Source: Thioploca sp. (GTDB taxonomy: Bacteria; Pseudomonadota; Gammaproteobacteria; Beggiatoales; Beggiatoaceae). Taken from it: a DNA stretch of 8,880 nt. The notes beneath the pieces were generated by a model. That model saw only the letters and a list, made by a program, of their open reading frames with translations. It did not search any database and had not been told where the DNA came from. The position numbers and the translations under genes are program-made. The stretch spans positions 1 through 8,880 of the forward strand of contig DRQV01000018.1 in the NCBI GenBank assembly GCA_011371325.1, read 5' to 3'. Within the stretch, counting starts at the first letter, position 1. Every line of letters begins with the position of its first letter. Positions 1-6,774 of this stretch are shown here, one piece after another.

Positions 1-213
1 ATTTTCTTTACTGGATATTTAATCGAACGTTGGGAAGGGATTTTATTCTTATTTTACTACTTCGTATATAGTTTATATTTGTTCTTAAACGTGACCAATC
101 ATAGTATGTTACCAGCATTTAACAATGTTATGTATTGGTTTGTAATACCTATTACTATCATAACATTACTTGCTTTTGTATGGGAATCTATTAAAAATAG
201 TAAGAAACATTAA
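1..213 (+). CDS. Sodium/calcium antiporter (CaCA family), C-terminal fragment
   Basis: This is the last 70 residues of a gene that begins before the window. The opening residues, FFTGYLIERWEG, match the loop that precedes the final helices in bacterial CaCA-family Na+/Ca2+ exchangers. Two hydrophobic segments follow, at about visible residues 14-31 and 49-66, with a short linker (NHSMLPAF) between them and a basic tail ending in KNSKKH. Proteins of this family sit in the inner membrane and exchange cations. The ion specificity cannot be judged because the two ion-binding alpha repeats are mostly outside the window. The gene converges on apaH and is followed at once by a hairpin. The family assignment rests on a short, hydrophobic tail, so another exchanger-type membrane protein is possible. 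Confidence 0.68.
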   Translation: MFFTGYLIERWEGILFLFYYFVYSLYLFLNVTNHSMLPAFNNVMYWFVIPITIITLLAFVWESIKNSKKH

Positions 214-220
214 ATATTAT

Positions 221-253
221 ATACCTGATAATTTTTTAAATTTTATCAGGTAT
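221..253. terminator. Hairpin between convergent genes, likely bidirectional terminator
   Basis: An 11-bp perfect inverted repeat (ATACCTGATAA and TTATCAGGTAT) with an AT-only 11-nt loop lies 7 nt after the antiporter stop codon and 28 nt after the end of apaH on the other strand. The position between convergent genes fits a shared terminator. The T-tracts on both sides are broken (ATTTAAG on one strand, ATAATATTTAA on the other), so termination may be imperfect. Confidence 0.6.
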
Positions 254-281
254 TTAAGTAGTCATTTAATATCTGACACTC

Positions 282-1112
282 TTAACCAGTATAATTAGGA
301 TCGCAAATTTTGCTACACGGTAAGCTAAATACCTTTTTGTCCTCAATTCGTAATGCTGTTAAACTTCCTCCCCATACACAACCGCTATCAATAGCATATA
401 CATTATAGTTATCATAGTAACCCAAAGCAGCCCAATGTCCAAATATAACCTGTACATTACGATTATTAGGCCATATAAACCAGGGTTGTTGCCCAATATT
501 TGAAATAAATATAGGAGAATCCTTCTTTTTTAAATTTAATTTTCCATTTTCATTGCAGTAACGTAAACGAGTAAAGCAATTACTTATAAAACGTAATCTA
601 TCCCAACCTTGTAACTCTTCCGACCATTGGTTAGGTTTATCACCATACATGTTAATAAAAAACTGTTGATATTGATCACCTTGCACAGCCGTTTCAACTT
701 CATTTGCATATTGAAGAGCTTGAGCTAAATTCCAGTATGGATGCAAACCTGCATGAACTATGACTGATTTAAAATCAGTATCATAATATATAAATGGTCG
801 ATTTCTTAACCATTGCAACAGTTCTTCTCGATCTGGAGCATCTAAAATATTAGCTAATGTATCTTTTCGTTTCAGTTTTGAATCGCCATATGCAACTGCT
901 AATAAATGTAGATCATGATTTCCCATTACTACAACTGCACGCTCTTCCAAATTTTTTACAAATCGTAATACTTCTAAAGATTTTTGGCCTCGATTTACTA
1001 AATCACCTGTAAACCATAAAGTATCTTGGCTTAAATTGAAGTTAATTAGTTCTAATAAATGTTGCAGATCATCATAACATCCTTGTATATCACCAATAGC
1101 ATAAGTTGACAT
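282..1112 (-). CDS. apaH: Symmetrical bis(5'-nucleosyl)-tetraphosphatase
   Basis: ApaH hydrolyses diadenosine tetraphosphate (Ap4A) to two ADP and can remove nucleoside-polyphosphate caps from RNA in the cytoplasm. The 276-residue length is normal for the family. The metallophosphatase (PPP) motifs appear in order: GDIQGC at residues 7-12, GDLVNRG, GNHDLHLL, then VHAGLHP and FGHWAALG towards the C-terminus. Family-typical stretches such as MYGDKPNQW and LRFISNCFTRLRYC are also present. The first motif has Gln where many PPP phosphatases have His (GDxHG); GDxQG is common among ApaH proteins, so this is not a defect. The ATG start matches the usual ApaH N-terminus (MSTYAIGD), although no clear Shine-Dalgarno is visible. 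The gene stands alone, not in the ksgA-apaG-apaH arrangement known from enterobacteria, and is divergent from gap. Confidence 0.96.
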   Translation of the reverse strand: MSTYAIGDIQGCYDDLQHLLELINFNLSQDTLWFTGDLVNRGQKSLEVLRFVKNLEERAVVVMGNHDLHLLAVAYGDSKLKRKDTLANILDAPDREELLQWLRNRPFIYYDTDFKSVIVHAGLHPYWNLAQALQYANEVETAVQGDQYQQFFINMYGDKPNQWSEELQGWDRLRFISNCFTRLRYCNENGKLNLKKKDSPIFISNIGQQPWFIWPNNRNVQVIFGHWAALGYYDNYNVYAIDSGCVWGGSLTALRIEDKKVFSLPCSKICDPNYTG

Positions 1113-1136
1113 GATTATATTTTGTTTAAAAGATAA

Positions 1137-1142
1137 ATTATA
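1137..1142 (-). promoter_or_regulatory. Possible -10 box for apaH
   Basis: On the minus strand a perfect TATAAT lies 24 nt before the apaH ATG, which would give a leader of about 18 nt. No good -35 element stands 16-18 nt upstream. A second TATAAT at 1175-1180 is an alternative. In DNA this AT-rich such boxes arise by chance. Confidence 0.3.
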
Positions 1143-1201
1143 ACTAAATTAATTTGCAATATGATAGCTTAGTTATTATAAAACATCAATATATTCTAGT
1201 T

Positions 1202-1230
1202 TTGTTAATTATTTTCAACTATGTTATACT
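1202..1230 (+). promoter_or_regulatory. Sigma70-type promoter of gap
   Basis: A -35 box TTGTTA (1202-1207, 4 of 6 consensus) and a -10 box TATACT (1225-1230) are separated by exactly 17 nt. The -10 is preceded by TGT, giving an extended -10. Transcription would start near 1237 and leave a leader of about 125 nt before the gap start codon. Confidence 0.7.
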
Positions 1231-1324
1231 GCTAAATTGTATTGAAATATCCGAGAAGCACAATCAATACTATAGTTTTTATTTACACTTTACTGAATTT
1301 ATCGATCTCATTAGGGATATTTAC

Positions 1325-1338
1325 GGCGTTTAAACGTC
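1325..1338 (+). promoter_or_regulatory. Palindrome in the gap leader just before the ribosome site
   Basis: A 14-nt near-perfect palindrome centred on CGTTTAAACG ends 10 nt before the gap Shine-Dalgarno (AGGAG, 1349-1353). It could be a protein-binding dyad or a short RNA hairpin affecting translation. With no loop bases it is a poor RNA hairpin. The regulatory role is inferred only from its position. Confidence 0.25.
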
Positions 1339-1361
1339 ATTTTAATTTAGGAGATGCCTTA

Positions 1362-2375
1362 ATGGCAATTAAAGTAGCAATTAATGGTTATGGTCGTATT
1401 GGACGCAATATTTTACGTGCTATTTATGAAACAGGGCGTACTGATGAAATCCAAATTGTAGCAATAAATGATTTGGGTGATGCTAATACTAATGCTCATT
1501 TAACTAAGTATGATACTGCTCATGGCAAATTTGATGCAGATGTATCGGTTGAAGGTGATAACTTAGTAGTTAATGGCGACAAAATCAAAGTATTAGCAGA
1601 ACGTGATCCTTCTAAATTGCCTTGGGGAGAGTTAGGTGTTGACGTTGTACATGAAAGCACCGGCTTTTTTGCTAATAAAGAGAAAGCTAGTGCTCATTTA
1701 ACTGGTGGAGCTAAGAAAGTAGTTATTTCCGCACCAGGTGGTAAAGATGTCGATGCTACTGTTGTATATGGTGTCAACCATGGCGTACTAAAAGCTAGTG
1801 ATACAGTGATTTCTAATGCTTCTTGTACTACTAACTGTTTAGCTCCATTGGTTAAACCTTTGAATGACAAAATTGGTTTAGTACATGGTTTGATGACCAC
1901 TATTCATTCCTATACTAATGATCAAGTTTTGACAGATGTTTATCATTCAGATTTACGTCGGGCTCGTTCAGCTACTCAATCCATGATTCCTACTAAAACT
2001 GGTGCCGCCGCAGCAGTAGGTTTGGTATTACCAGAATTAAATGGTAAATTAGATGGTTTCGCAATTCGAGTTCCGACTATTAATGTATCGGTAGTTGACT
2101 TAACTTTCGTTGCCGCTCGTGAAACTAGCAAAGAAGAAATAGATAGCATTTTGAAAGAAGCTTCAGAAGGATTTTTGAAAGGTGTATTATCATTTAATGA
2201 TGGTCCATTGGTATCAGTAGATTTCAATCATACTACCTCTTCCTCCAACTATGACTCTACCTTGACTAAGGTAACTGGTGGAACTTTAGTTAAAGTATGT
2301 TCTTGGTATGATAACGAATGGGGCTTCTCCAATCGTATGTTGGATACTACCGTTGCTTTAATTAATGCTGCCTAA
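1362..2375 (+). CDS. gap: Type I glyceraldehyde-3-phosphate dehydrogenase (NAD)
   Basis: This enzyme oxidises and phosphorylates glyceraldehyde 3-phosphate to 1,3-bisphosphoglycerate with NAD+ in cytoplasmic glycolysis, and the reverse in gluconeogenesis. From ATG 1362 the protein is 337 residues, the usual size. The NAD-binding motif INGYGRIGR is at residues 7-15. Asp37, in the IND motif after the second beta strand, points to NAD rather than NADP. The catalytic SNASCTTNC motif places the nucleophile at Cys155 and its partner at His182 (TTIHSYTNDQ). The C-terminal WYDNEWGFSNRM motif is intact. The frame stays open upstream to a TTG at 1242, but ATG 1362 is chosen because AGGAG sits 8 nt before it and GAPDH proteins begin right at MAIKVAINGYG. 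The gene is monocistronic, with its own promoter and terminator. Confidence 0.97.
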   Translation: MAIKVAINGYGRIGRNILRAIYETGRTDEIQIVAINDLGDANTNAHLTKYDTAHGKFDADVSVEGDNLVVNGDKIKVLAERDPSKLPWGELGVDVVHESTGFFANKEKASAHLTGGAKKVVISAPGGKDVDATVVYGVNHGVLKASDTVISNASCTTNCLAPLVKPLNDKIGLVHGLMTTIHSYTNDQVLTDVYHSDLRRARSATQSMIPTKTGAAAAVGLVLPELNGKLDGFAIRVPTINVSVVDLTFVAARETSKEEIDSILKEASEGFLKGVLSFNDGPLVSVDFNHTTSSSNYDSTLTKVTGGTLVKVCSWYDNEWGFSNRMLDTTVALINAA

Positions 2376-2386
2376 GTTGTAAACTT

Positions 2387-2404
2387 CCCTCCTTTCATGG
2401 AGGG
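2387..2404 (+). terminator. Rho-independent terminator of gap
   Basis: A GC-only-but-one stem, CCCTCC with GGAGGG, and a 6-nt loop lie 11 nt after the gap stop codon. It is followed by TTGCC and then a TTTT run at 2410-2413. The stem is the most GC-rich spot nearby, which supports a real terminator, but the T-tract is short and offset. Confidence 0.65.
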
Positions 2405-2418
2405 TTGCCTTTTCCTAA

Positions 2419-2536
2419 AATTTGTTCAAACTGTGGTCAAAAGAAGAACTAACTCAAATTATCCGATTTACCAATGTGAAGCTTGTGGGAACAGATCGAG
2501 ATATTCTGCCAGAACATTACTATCCTGATATTTTAT
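2419..2536 (+). pseudogene. Unidentified coding remnant next to the transposase relic
   Basis: This lies in the 2376-2887 stretch without an intact gene. One plus-strand frame stays open from 2419 to a TAG at 2566. It reads like protein (for example EELTQIIRFTNVKLVGTDRD, then LPEHYYPDILLI), with no start codon supported by a ribosome site. It stops resembling protein where the inverted end of the transposase relic begins (about 2538), as if an element had landed in it. I do not recognise the family. A competing reading in the two other frames gives CSNCG and QCEACG pairs like a frameshifted zinc ribbon. Both readings cannot be right, and either could be chance. Confidence 0.3.
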
Positions 2537-2537
2537 T

Positions 2538-2795
2538 GATTCTGGGAACACAATACTTAATTATCTAGTGGTTTTGGCTTTTGAGCTTCTAACAAATATC
2601 CTTTCCAATCAAAGTCAGCAACTTATCAACGATACCAAAAGGGTCTTTATGAACACTATTCCATTGGTAATCACTTTCACAAAAGAATCCTGATGACGAT
2701 TATCACGTTGGGTAGTGAGGATATTTCGGTAAAATGACTCTTGCTAATTTTGCCATGTTTTTGCTACGCTGTTAATTAAGTGTCCCCAAAATTCC
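2538..2795 (-). mobile_element. Degenerate IS200-type/REP-associated element with inverted ends
   Basis: The element is bounded by imperfect inverted repeats. The left end on the plus strand reads ATTCTGGGAACACAATAC followed by TTAATTA. The right end on the minus strand reads AATTTTGGGGACAC followed directly by TTAATTA. The two agree at most positions apart from a 5-nt AATAC insertion on the left. Ends of the GGGGACA type are, to my knowledge, common beside REP-associated tyrosine transposase genes. The enclosed 200 bp is the shrunken transposase gene described separately, so the element is far too short to be autonomous. Confidence 0.6.
2557..2756 (-). pseudogene. REP-associated tyrosine transposase (RAYT, Y1_Tnp), internally deleted
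   Basis: From ATG 2756 the minus strand reads MAKLARVILPKYPHY, the classic RAYT N-terminus (consensus near MARLARVVIPxxPHHVTQRGNR). The match continues in a shifted frame as TQRDNRHQD and returns to the first frame as FFCESDYQ. It then jumps to WNSVHKDPFGIVDKLL, which resembles the YxWSS...DP...LL region near the family's C-terminus, and shifts again to DWKGYLLEAQKP before a stop. About two thirds of the normal length is missing. That includes the HUH metal-binding histidines (MPNHVH) and the catalytic tyrosine, so no active enzyme can be made. In-frame stops and at least three frame changes confirm decay. RAYTs are relatives of IS200/IS605 transposases that act on palindromic repeats. Confidence 0.7.
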
Positions 2796-2887
2796 ATACT
2801 AGTATTACATTTATGGCATCATGAAGAACAAGGTAATTTGGATAGCAACGTTTTGAACGGATGTTGTGAAAATAATTATTAATCACT

Positions 2888-5800
2888 ATGAATAACCATA
2901 TCAATAAATACCTTAACCAAATTCAAACCAATCTTCAAACTGGTGTAGCAAAAGAACATACCCATCGTTCTGCTTTAGAAACTTTATTGGAAAAATTACA
3001 TCCAACTATTAATGCAGTCAATGAGCCGAAGCGTATAGCCTGTGGTTCGCCAGATTTAGTAATTTTAGATGAACAAGCGGTGCCATTGGGTTATGTAGAA
3101 GCTAAGGATATTGGTATATCGTTAGATAAGATTTTAAAAACTAAGCAATTAAAGCGTTATTTGGAATCTTTACATAATCTAATTCTCACTGATTATTTAG
3201 AGTTTCGTTGGTTTGTGGAAGATGAATATCAAGCTGAAATGACAGTACGCTTGGCTGAAATTAATAAAAATGGCCAGTTGAATATTTTTCCAGATTCATT
3301 TACTGCGTTTGAAAATTTGTTGGAAACTTTTATCCATACGCAAGTTATTACTTTACGTAGTCCAGAAGATTTGGCGGAACGGATGGCAAAAATTGCTCGT
3401 TTAATACGGGATTTGATTTTTAAAGCCTATCAACAGGAAAAAACCGGAGCCTTGCATAATCAATTTAATAGTTTCCGGAAAATTTTGGTGGATAATTTAA
3501 CCATTGAGCAATTTGCAGATATGTATGCTCAGACAGTATGTTATGGTTTATTTGCAGCAAAATGTAGCACTCCGTTAAATCAAACTTTTTCCCGAATTCA
3601 TGCGGGGCATTATGTGCCGAAAACCAATCCTTTTTTACGAAATTTATTTGGCCAAATTGTGGGAATCGAGTTGGATGAGCGTTTGATTTGGTCGGTTGAG
3701 CATTTGGTGACAGTGTTGAATCATGCTGATATTGCAGCTATTTTGGAGGATTTTGGTAAGCGAACTCGGCAGGAAGACCCTGTAGTCCATTTTTATGAAA
3801 CGTTTTTGAAGCATTATGATCCGAGTATGCGGGAAATGCGAGGGGTTTATTATACGCCTGAACCGGTGGTTTCGTATATTGTGCGATCGGTGGATTTGTT
3901 ATTAAAACAACAGTTTAAGTTAAAGGATGGTTTGGCGGATAGCAGTCGATTGGAATCAGGTTTACATAAAGTGCAGATTTTAGACCCAGCAGTGGGAACT
4001 GGTACATTTTTATATGCTGTGTTGAATCTAATTTTTGCTAAGTTTCGGAAAAATAAGGGAATGTGGTCATCTTATGTGAGTGAACATTTGTTGCCAAGAG
4101 TGCATGGTTTTGAATTGTTGATGGCTCCTTATACGGTGGCTCATATGAAGTTGGGTTTGCAGTTGCAGGATATGGGTTATGAGTTTGATTCGGATGAGAG
4201 ATTGCGGATTTTTTTGACGAATAGTTTGGAGGATGCGTTTGAGAAAGGAGGTACACAGGCGATTGGTTTTATGGATTGGTTGGTTAATGAGGGAAAGGCT
4301 GCGAGTAGTGTTAAGCAAGATTCTCCGGTGATGGTGGTGATGGGGAATCCACCTTATTCTGGGCATTCCGCTAATATTGGGGAATGGATTATTAGTTTAT
4401 TAAAAGGTGTGGATGAACGGAATCAGGAAGCTATAACCGCAAATTATTTTCAAGTCGATGGAAAGCCATTAAAGGAAAGAAACTCTAAATGGTTAAATGA
4501 TGATTACGTTAAGTTTATCCGTTTTGCTCAGTGGCGAATTGAACAGACTGGTTATGGTATTTTGGGTTTTGTAACTAATCATGGTTATTTAGATAACCCC
4601 TCTTTTAGAGGAATGCGGCAGGCTTTAATGCAGGATTTTGATGAAATTTATGTCCTTGATTTACATGGTAATTCTAAGAAAAAAGAGAAATGTCCAGATG
4701 GTTCTCCAGATAAAAATGTGTTTGATATTCAACAAGGGGTAGCGATTGGAATTTTTGTTAAACATAAATCTAAACAGTCAACTAAAATATTTCATGCTGA
4801 TGTATGGGGTAAACGTGAAAGTAAATATGCTTATTTAGAAGAAAAGGATATTAAAACAACTGATTGGCAAGAATTAAAACCAACTTCACCATTCTATTTG
4901 TTTCTTCCTCAAGATGTTACTTTACGAGCTGAATATGAGCAATTTTGGAAAATTACGGATATGATGCCAGTTAATGTATTAGGTTTTCAGACCCATCGTG
5001 ATAATTTTGCAATTGCTTTTGAAAAACAAACTATTGAAAAACGTATTTTAGACATGCGTAATTCAGAAATTTCTGATTATGATTTTGCCAATAAATATGA
5101 CTTATCCATGAAAAATAGTTGGAAGTTAGATAATGCAAGAAAAGAAATACAACAATTAGATAATTGGAAGGAGCATATTATATCTTGTTTATACCGTCCT
5201 TTTGATATACGTAATTGCTATTACAGTGATATAGTTATGGATAGACCAAGACGCGAATTGCAAAACCATGTTGCTGGAAAAGATAATATTTGTTTATTAG
5301 CTATGAGGCAAATGATGGACATTGTTCCATATTCTCATTTTCTAGTTAGTTCTTTGCCTAATATTGATAGAAGCTTTGCATGTTCAAGAGGGGCATCTTC
5401 TGTTTTCCCTCTCTACATACATCCTACTGAAAAAGATGAATTTATTAATGGCAACGGCAAACGCAAACCCAACTTCTCCCCAAACTTCATCAAAGATATA
5501 GAAACCCGTCTAAACCTAAAATTCATAGAAGAAAGTATCGGCAACTTAACCAAAACCATTGGCCCCGAAGATATTTTTCACTACATCTACGCAATTTTCC
5601 ACAGCCCAACTTATCGCCAACGCTACGCCGAATTCCTAAAAATAGACTTCCCACGTTTACCTCTAACTAGCGACAAAAAACTATTCCGCAAATTAACCAA
5701 ACTTGGCAAGCAATTAGTCACCATCCACCTCATGGAAGCCGACATAGAAACAGAAAGCAGCTATCCAATTGAAGGCAACAATCTAGTTGAAAAAATCACT

Positions 5801-6043
5801 TACAAAGATGATAAAGTTTACATCAACAAAACCCAATACTTTGATAATATAAAAGAAAACCTTTGGAACTTCCACATCGGCGGATACCAAGTCTGTCAAA
5901 AATGGCTCAAAGATAGAAAAGGTAGAGAACTAAACTATGACGACTGCAACCACTATTTATACATCTTAGCCGCTTTAGAACAAACTATTGAATTGATGAA
6001 GGAAATTGATAGAGTAATTCCGGGCTTTCCATTAAATTTATAG
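2888..6043 (+). CDS. Single-chain type ISP/IIG restriction-modification enzyme
   Basis: This 1051-residue protein should both methylate adenine in a DNA recognition site and cut unmodified DNA. In order, it has an N-terminal PD-(D/E)XK nuclease (GSPDLVI with Asp56, then VEAKD with Glu71 and Lys73) and a helical linker (about 140-310). An N6-adenine methyltransferase follows, with YTPEPVV at 322-328, the SAM-binding DPAVGTGTF at 366-374 and catalytic NPPY at 487-490. A region with YRPFDIR near residue 769 probably contributes to target recognition, and a C-terminal type ISP-like domain begins near 852. Classical type ISP enzymes (LlaGI, LlaBIII) are about 1600 residues, with a helicase between nuclease and methyltransferase; no helicase motif is visible here. 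The ATG fits the family N-terminus but has no Shine-Dalgarno. The strand composition changes sharply within the gene. No separate specificity or restriction subunit lies nearby. Confidence 0.9.
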   Translation: MNNHINKYLNQIQTNLQTGVAKEHTHRSALETLLEKLHPTINAVNEPKRIACGSPDLVILDEQAVPLGYVEAKDIGISLDKILKTKQLKRYLESLHNLILTDYLEFRWFVEDEYQAEMTVRLAEINKNGQLNIFPDSFTAFENLLETFIHTQVITLRSPEDLAERMAKIARLIRDLIFKAYQQEKTGALHNQFNSFRKILVDNLTIEQFADMYAQTVCYGLFAAKCSTPLNQTFSRIHAGHYVPKTNPFLRNLFGQIVGIELDERLIWSVEHLVTVLNHADIAAILEDFGKRTRQEDPVVHFYETFLKHYDPSMREMRGVYYTPEPVVSYIVRSVDLLLKQQFKLKDGLADSSRLESGLHKVQILDPAVGTGTFLYAVLNLIFAKFRKNKGMWSSYVSEHLLPRVHGFELLMAPYTVAHMKLGLQLQDMGYEFDSDERLRIFLTNSLEDAFEKGGTQAIGFMDWLVNEGKAASSVKQDSPVMVVMGNPPYSGHSANIGEWIISLLKGVDERNQEAITANYFQVDGKPLKERNSKWLNDDYVKFIRFAQWRIEQTGYGILGFVTNHGYLDNPSFRGMRQALMQDFDEIYVLDLHGNSKKKEKCPDGSPDKNVFDIQQGVAIGIFVKHKSKQSTKIFHADVWGKRESKYAYLEEKDIKTTDWQELKPTSPFYLFLPQDVTLRAEYEQFWKITDMMPVNVLGFQTHRDNFAIAFEKQTIEKRILDMRNSEISDYDFANKYDLSMKNSWKLDNARKEIQQLDNWKEHIISCLYRPFDIRNCYYSDIVMDRPRRELQNHVAGKDNICLLAMRQMMDIVPYSHFLVSSLPNIDRSFACSRGASSVFPLYIHPTEKDEFINGNGKRKPNFSPNFIKDIETRLNLKFIEESIGNLTKTIGPEDIFHYIYAIFHSPTYRQRYAEFLKIDFPRLPLTSDKKLFRKLTKLGKQLVTIHLMEADIETESSYPIEGNNLVEKITYKDDKVYINKTQYFDNIKENLWNFHIGGYQVCQKWLKDRKGRELNYDDCNHYLYILAALEQTIELMKEIDRVIPGFPLNL

Positions 6044-6052
6044 TAATTTATG

Positions 6053-6082
6053 TTGACTTTTTACCAATTTGTGGTATATACT
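6053..6082 (+). promoter_or_regulatory. vapBC promoter
   Basis: TTGACT (6053-6058, 5 of 6 of the -35 consensus) and TATACT (6077-6082) are 18 nt apart, in the short gap between the restriction gene and vapB. Transcription would begin near 6089. This gives vapBC its own promoter, although read-through from the gene upstream is possible because no terminator is visible between them. Confidence 0.65.
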
Positions 6083-6104
6083 ATAAAATATATATCGACT
6101 ATAA
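6074..6104 (+). promoter_or_regulatory. Candidate VapB/VapBC operator
   Basis: The perfect palindrome GTATATAC (6074-6081) overlaps the -10 box, and ACTATAA occurs twice in direct orientation (6080-6086 and 6098-6104) across the expected transcription start. VapBC complexes normally repress their own promoter through such repeats. In this AT-rich stretch the repeats could be chance. Confidence 0.4.
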
Positions 6105-6123
6105 TTTAAAAGGAAAACTTGTT

Positions 6124-6357
6124 ATGACTACTCAAATCGCAAAATTATTTACTAATGGTGGTAGTCAAGCAGTTAGATTACCTAAAAAATTTCGTTTTGA
6201 AGGTTCTGAAGTTTATATTCGCAAAGAAGGTGATGAGGTAATTATCTCCACCAAAAAATTAACTTGGAATGTTTTTTTTAAATCTAAAAGTGCATTTGAT
6301 GACGATTTTTTATCAGAACGAGATAATCAAATTTCTCAAGAACGGGATTTTTATTAA
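6124..6357 (+). CDS. vapB: VapB-type antitoxin (VagC/AbrB fold)
   Basis: This 77-residue antitoxin should bind and neutralise the VapC toxin encoded next to it and bind DNA to repress the operon. Residues 5-42 form the swapped-hairpin AbrB/MazE-type DNA-binding domain, with the hallmark NGGSQAVRLPKKFRF followed by VYIRKEGDEVIIS. Residues 48-77 are the charged, probably flexible tail (DDDFLSERDNQISQERDFY) that in this family wraps over the toxin active site. The full family length is present. An AGGA at 6111-6114 stands 9 nt before the ATG. The stop codon overlaps the vapC start by one base (TAATG), so the two are translationally coupled, as is normal for antitoxin-first operons. Confidence 0.93.
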   Translation: MTTQIAKLFTNGGSQAVRLPKKFRFEGSEVYIRKEGDEVIISTKKLTWNVFFKSKSAFDDDFLSERDNQISQERDFY

Positions 6358-6752
6358 TGTATATGCTTGATACAAATATTTGTATTTATATTTTAAAAAA
6401 ACATCCACCCGAAATGAAAACTAAATTCAATCAAATTGATTCTGTTCATATTTCTGCTATCGTCTATTCAGAACTTTGTTATGGTGTAGAATTAAGCCCG
6501 TATCATTTACAAACTCCAAGACAAAAACAACTTAATGAATTCATTTCTTTATTAAAAATACATACCTGGGATGAAAAATCAGCAAATATTTATGCAAAAA
6601 TTAGAGCATATTTAAAAAAGAAAGGCATACCTATTGGAAATATGGATATGCTAATTGCTGCACATGCTTTAAGTTTAAATGCGGTATTAGTAACAAATAA
6701 TACTCATGAATTTTCCAAAGTACCTGAATTAAAATTTGAAAATTGGATATGA
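6357..6752 (+). CDS. vapC: VapC-type PIN-domain ribonuclease toxin
   Basis: VapC toxins are Mg2+-dependent endoribonucleases. The MvpT-like subgroup this resembles is known to cut initiator tRNA in enterobacteria, though the target here is inferred. The 131-residue protein is a complete PIN domain. Acidic residues Asp5 (MLDTNICIYI), Glu39 (SELCYG) and Asp97 (NMDMLIAAHA) fit the metal-binding site. The TNNTHEF motif at 113-119 and the closing FENWI are typical of this subgroup. No inactivating change is seen, so toxin and antitoxin both look functional. The start is fixed by the one-base overlap with vapB and lacks a strong ribosome site of its own, consistent with coupling. The gene converges on the histidine kinase gene 51 nt away. 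Confidence 0.94.
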   Translation: MYMLDTNICIYILKKHPPEMKTKFNQIDSVHISAIVYSELCYGVELSPYHLQTPRQKQLNEFISLLKIHTWDEKSANIYAKIRAYLKKKGIPIGNMDMLIAAHALSLNAVLVTNNTHEFSKVPELKFENWI

Positions 6753-6774
6753 TAATTGCAATCACTATGTGAAA

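Noticed and set aside
1242..1361. N-terminal extension of GAPDH from TTG 1242, with a hydrophobic stretch that could look like a signal or membrane segment
   Set aside because: It starts only about 5 nt after the predicted transcription start, has no ribosome site, and no GAPDH has it. AGGAG before ATG 1362 settles the start.
1694..2227. Minus-strand open frames of 68 and 83 codons inside gap
   Set aside because: They lie antisense to strongly conserved GAPDH coding sequence, with no ribosome sites and no recognisable protein.
2417..2520. Zinc-ribbon transposase N-terminus (CSNCG and QCEACG pairs)
   Set aside because: The two cysteine pairs are in different frames and no known transposase sequence follows. 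A competing frame has a longer uninterrupted protein-like reading, so neither is firmly called.
2853..2881. Promoter TTGAAC/TTATTA directly before the restriction gene
   Set aside because: The -10 is poor, and it would start transcription at the ATG itself. AT-rich DNA gives such matches by chance.
4038..4366. Minus-strand open frames of 72 and 99 codons, one with a run of histidines, inside the restriction gene
   Set aside because: They are shadows of the G/T-rich methyltransferase coding strand. The His run is the antisense of a Met/Val/Val run and has no independent support.
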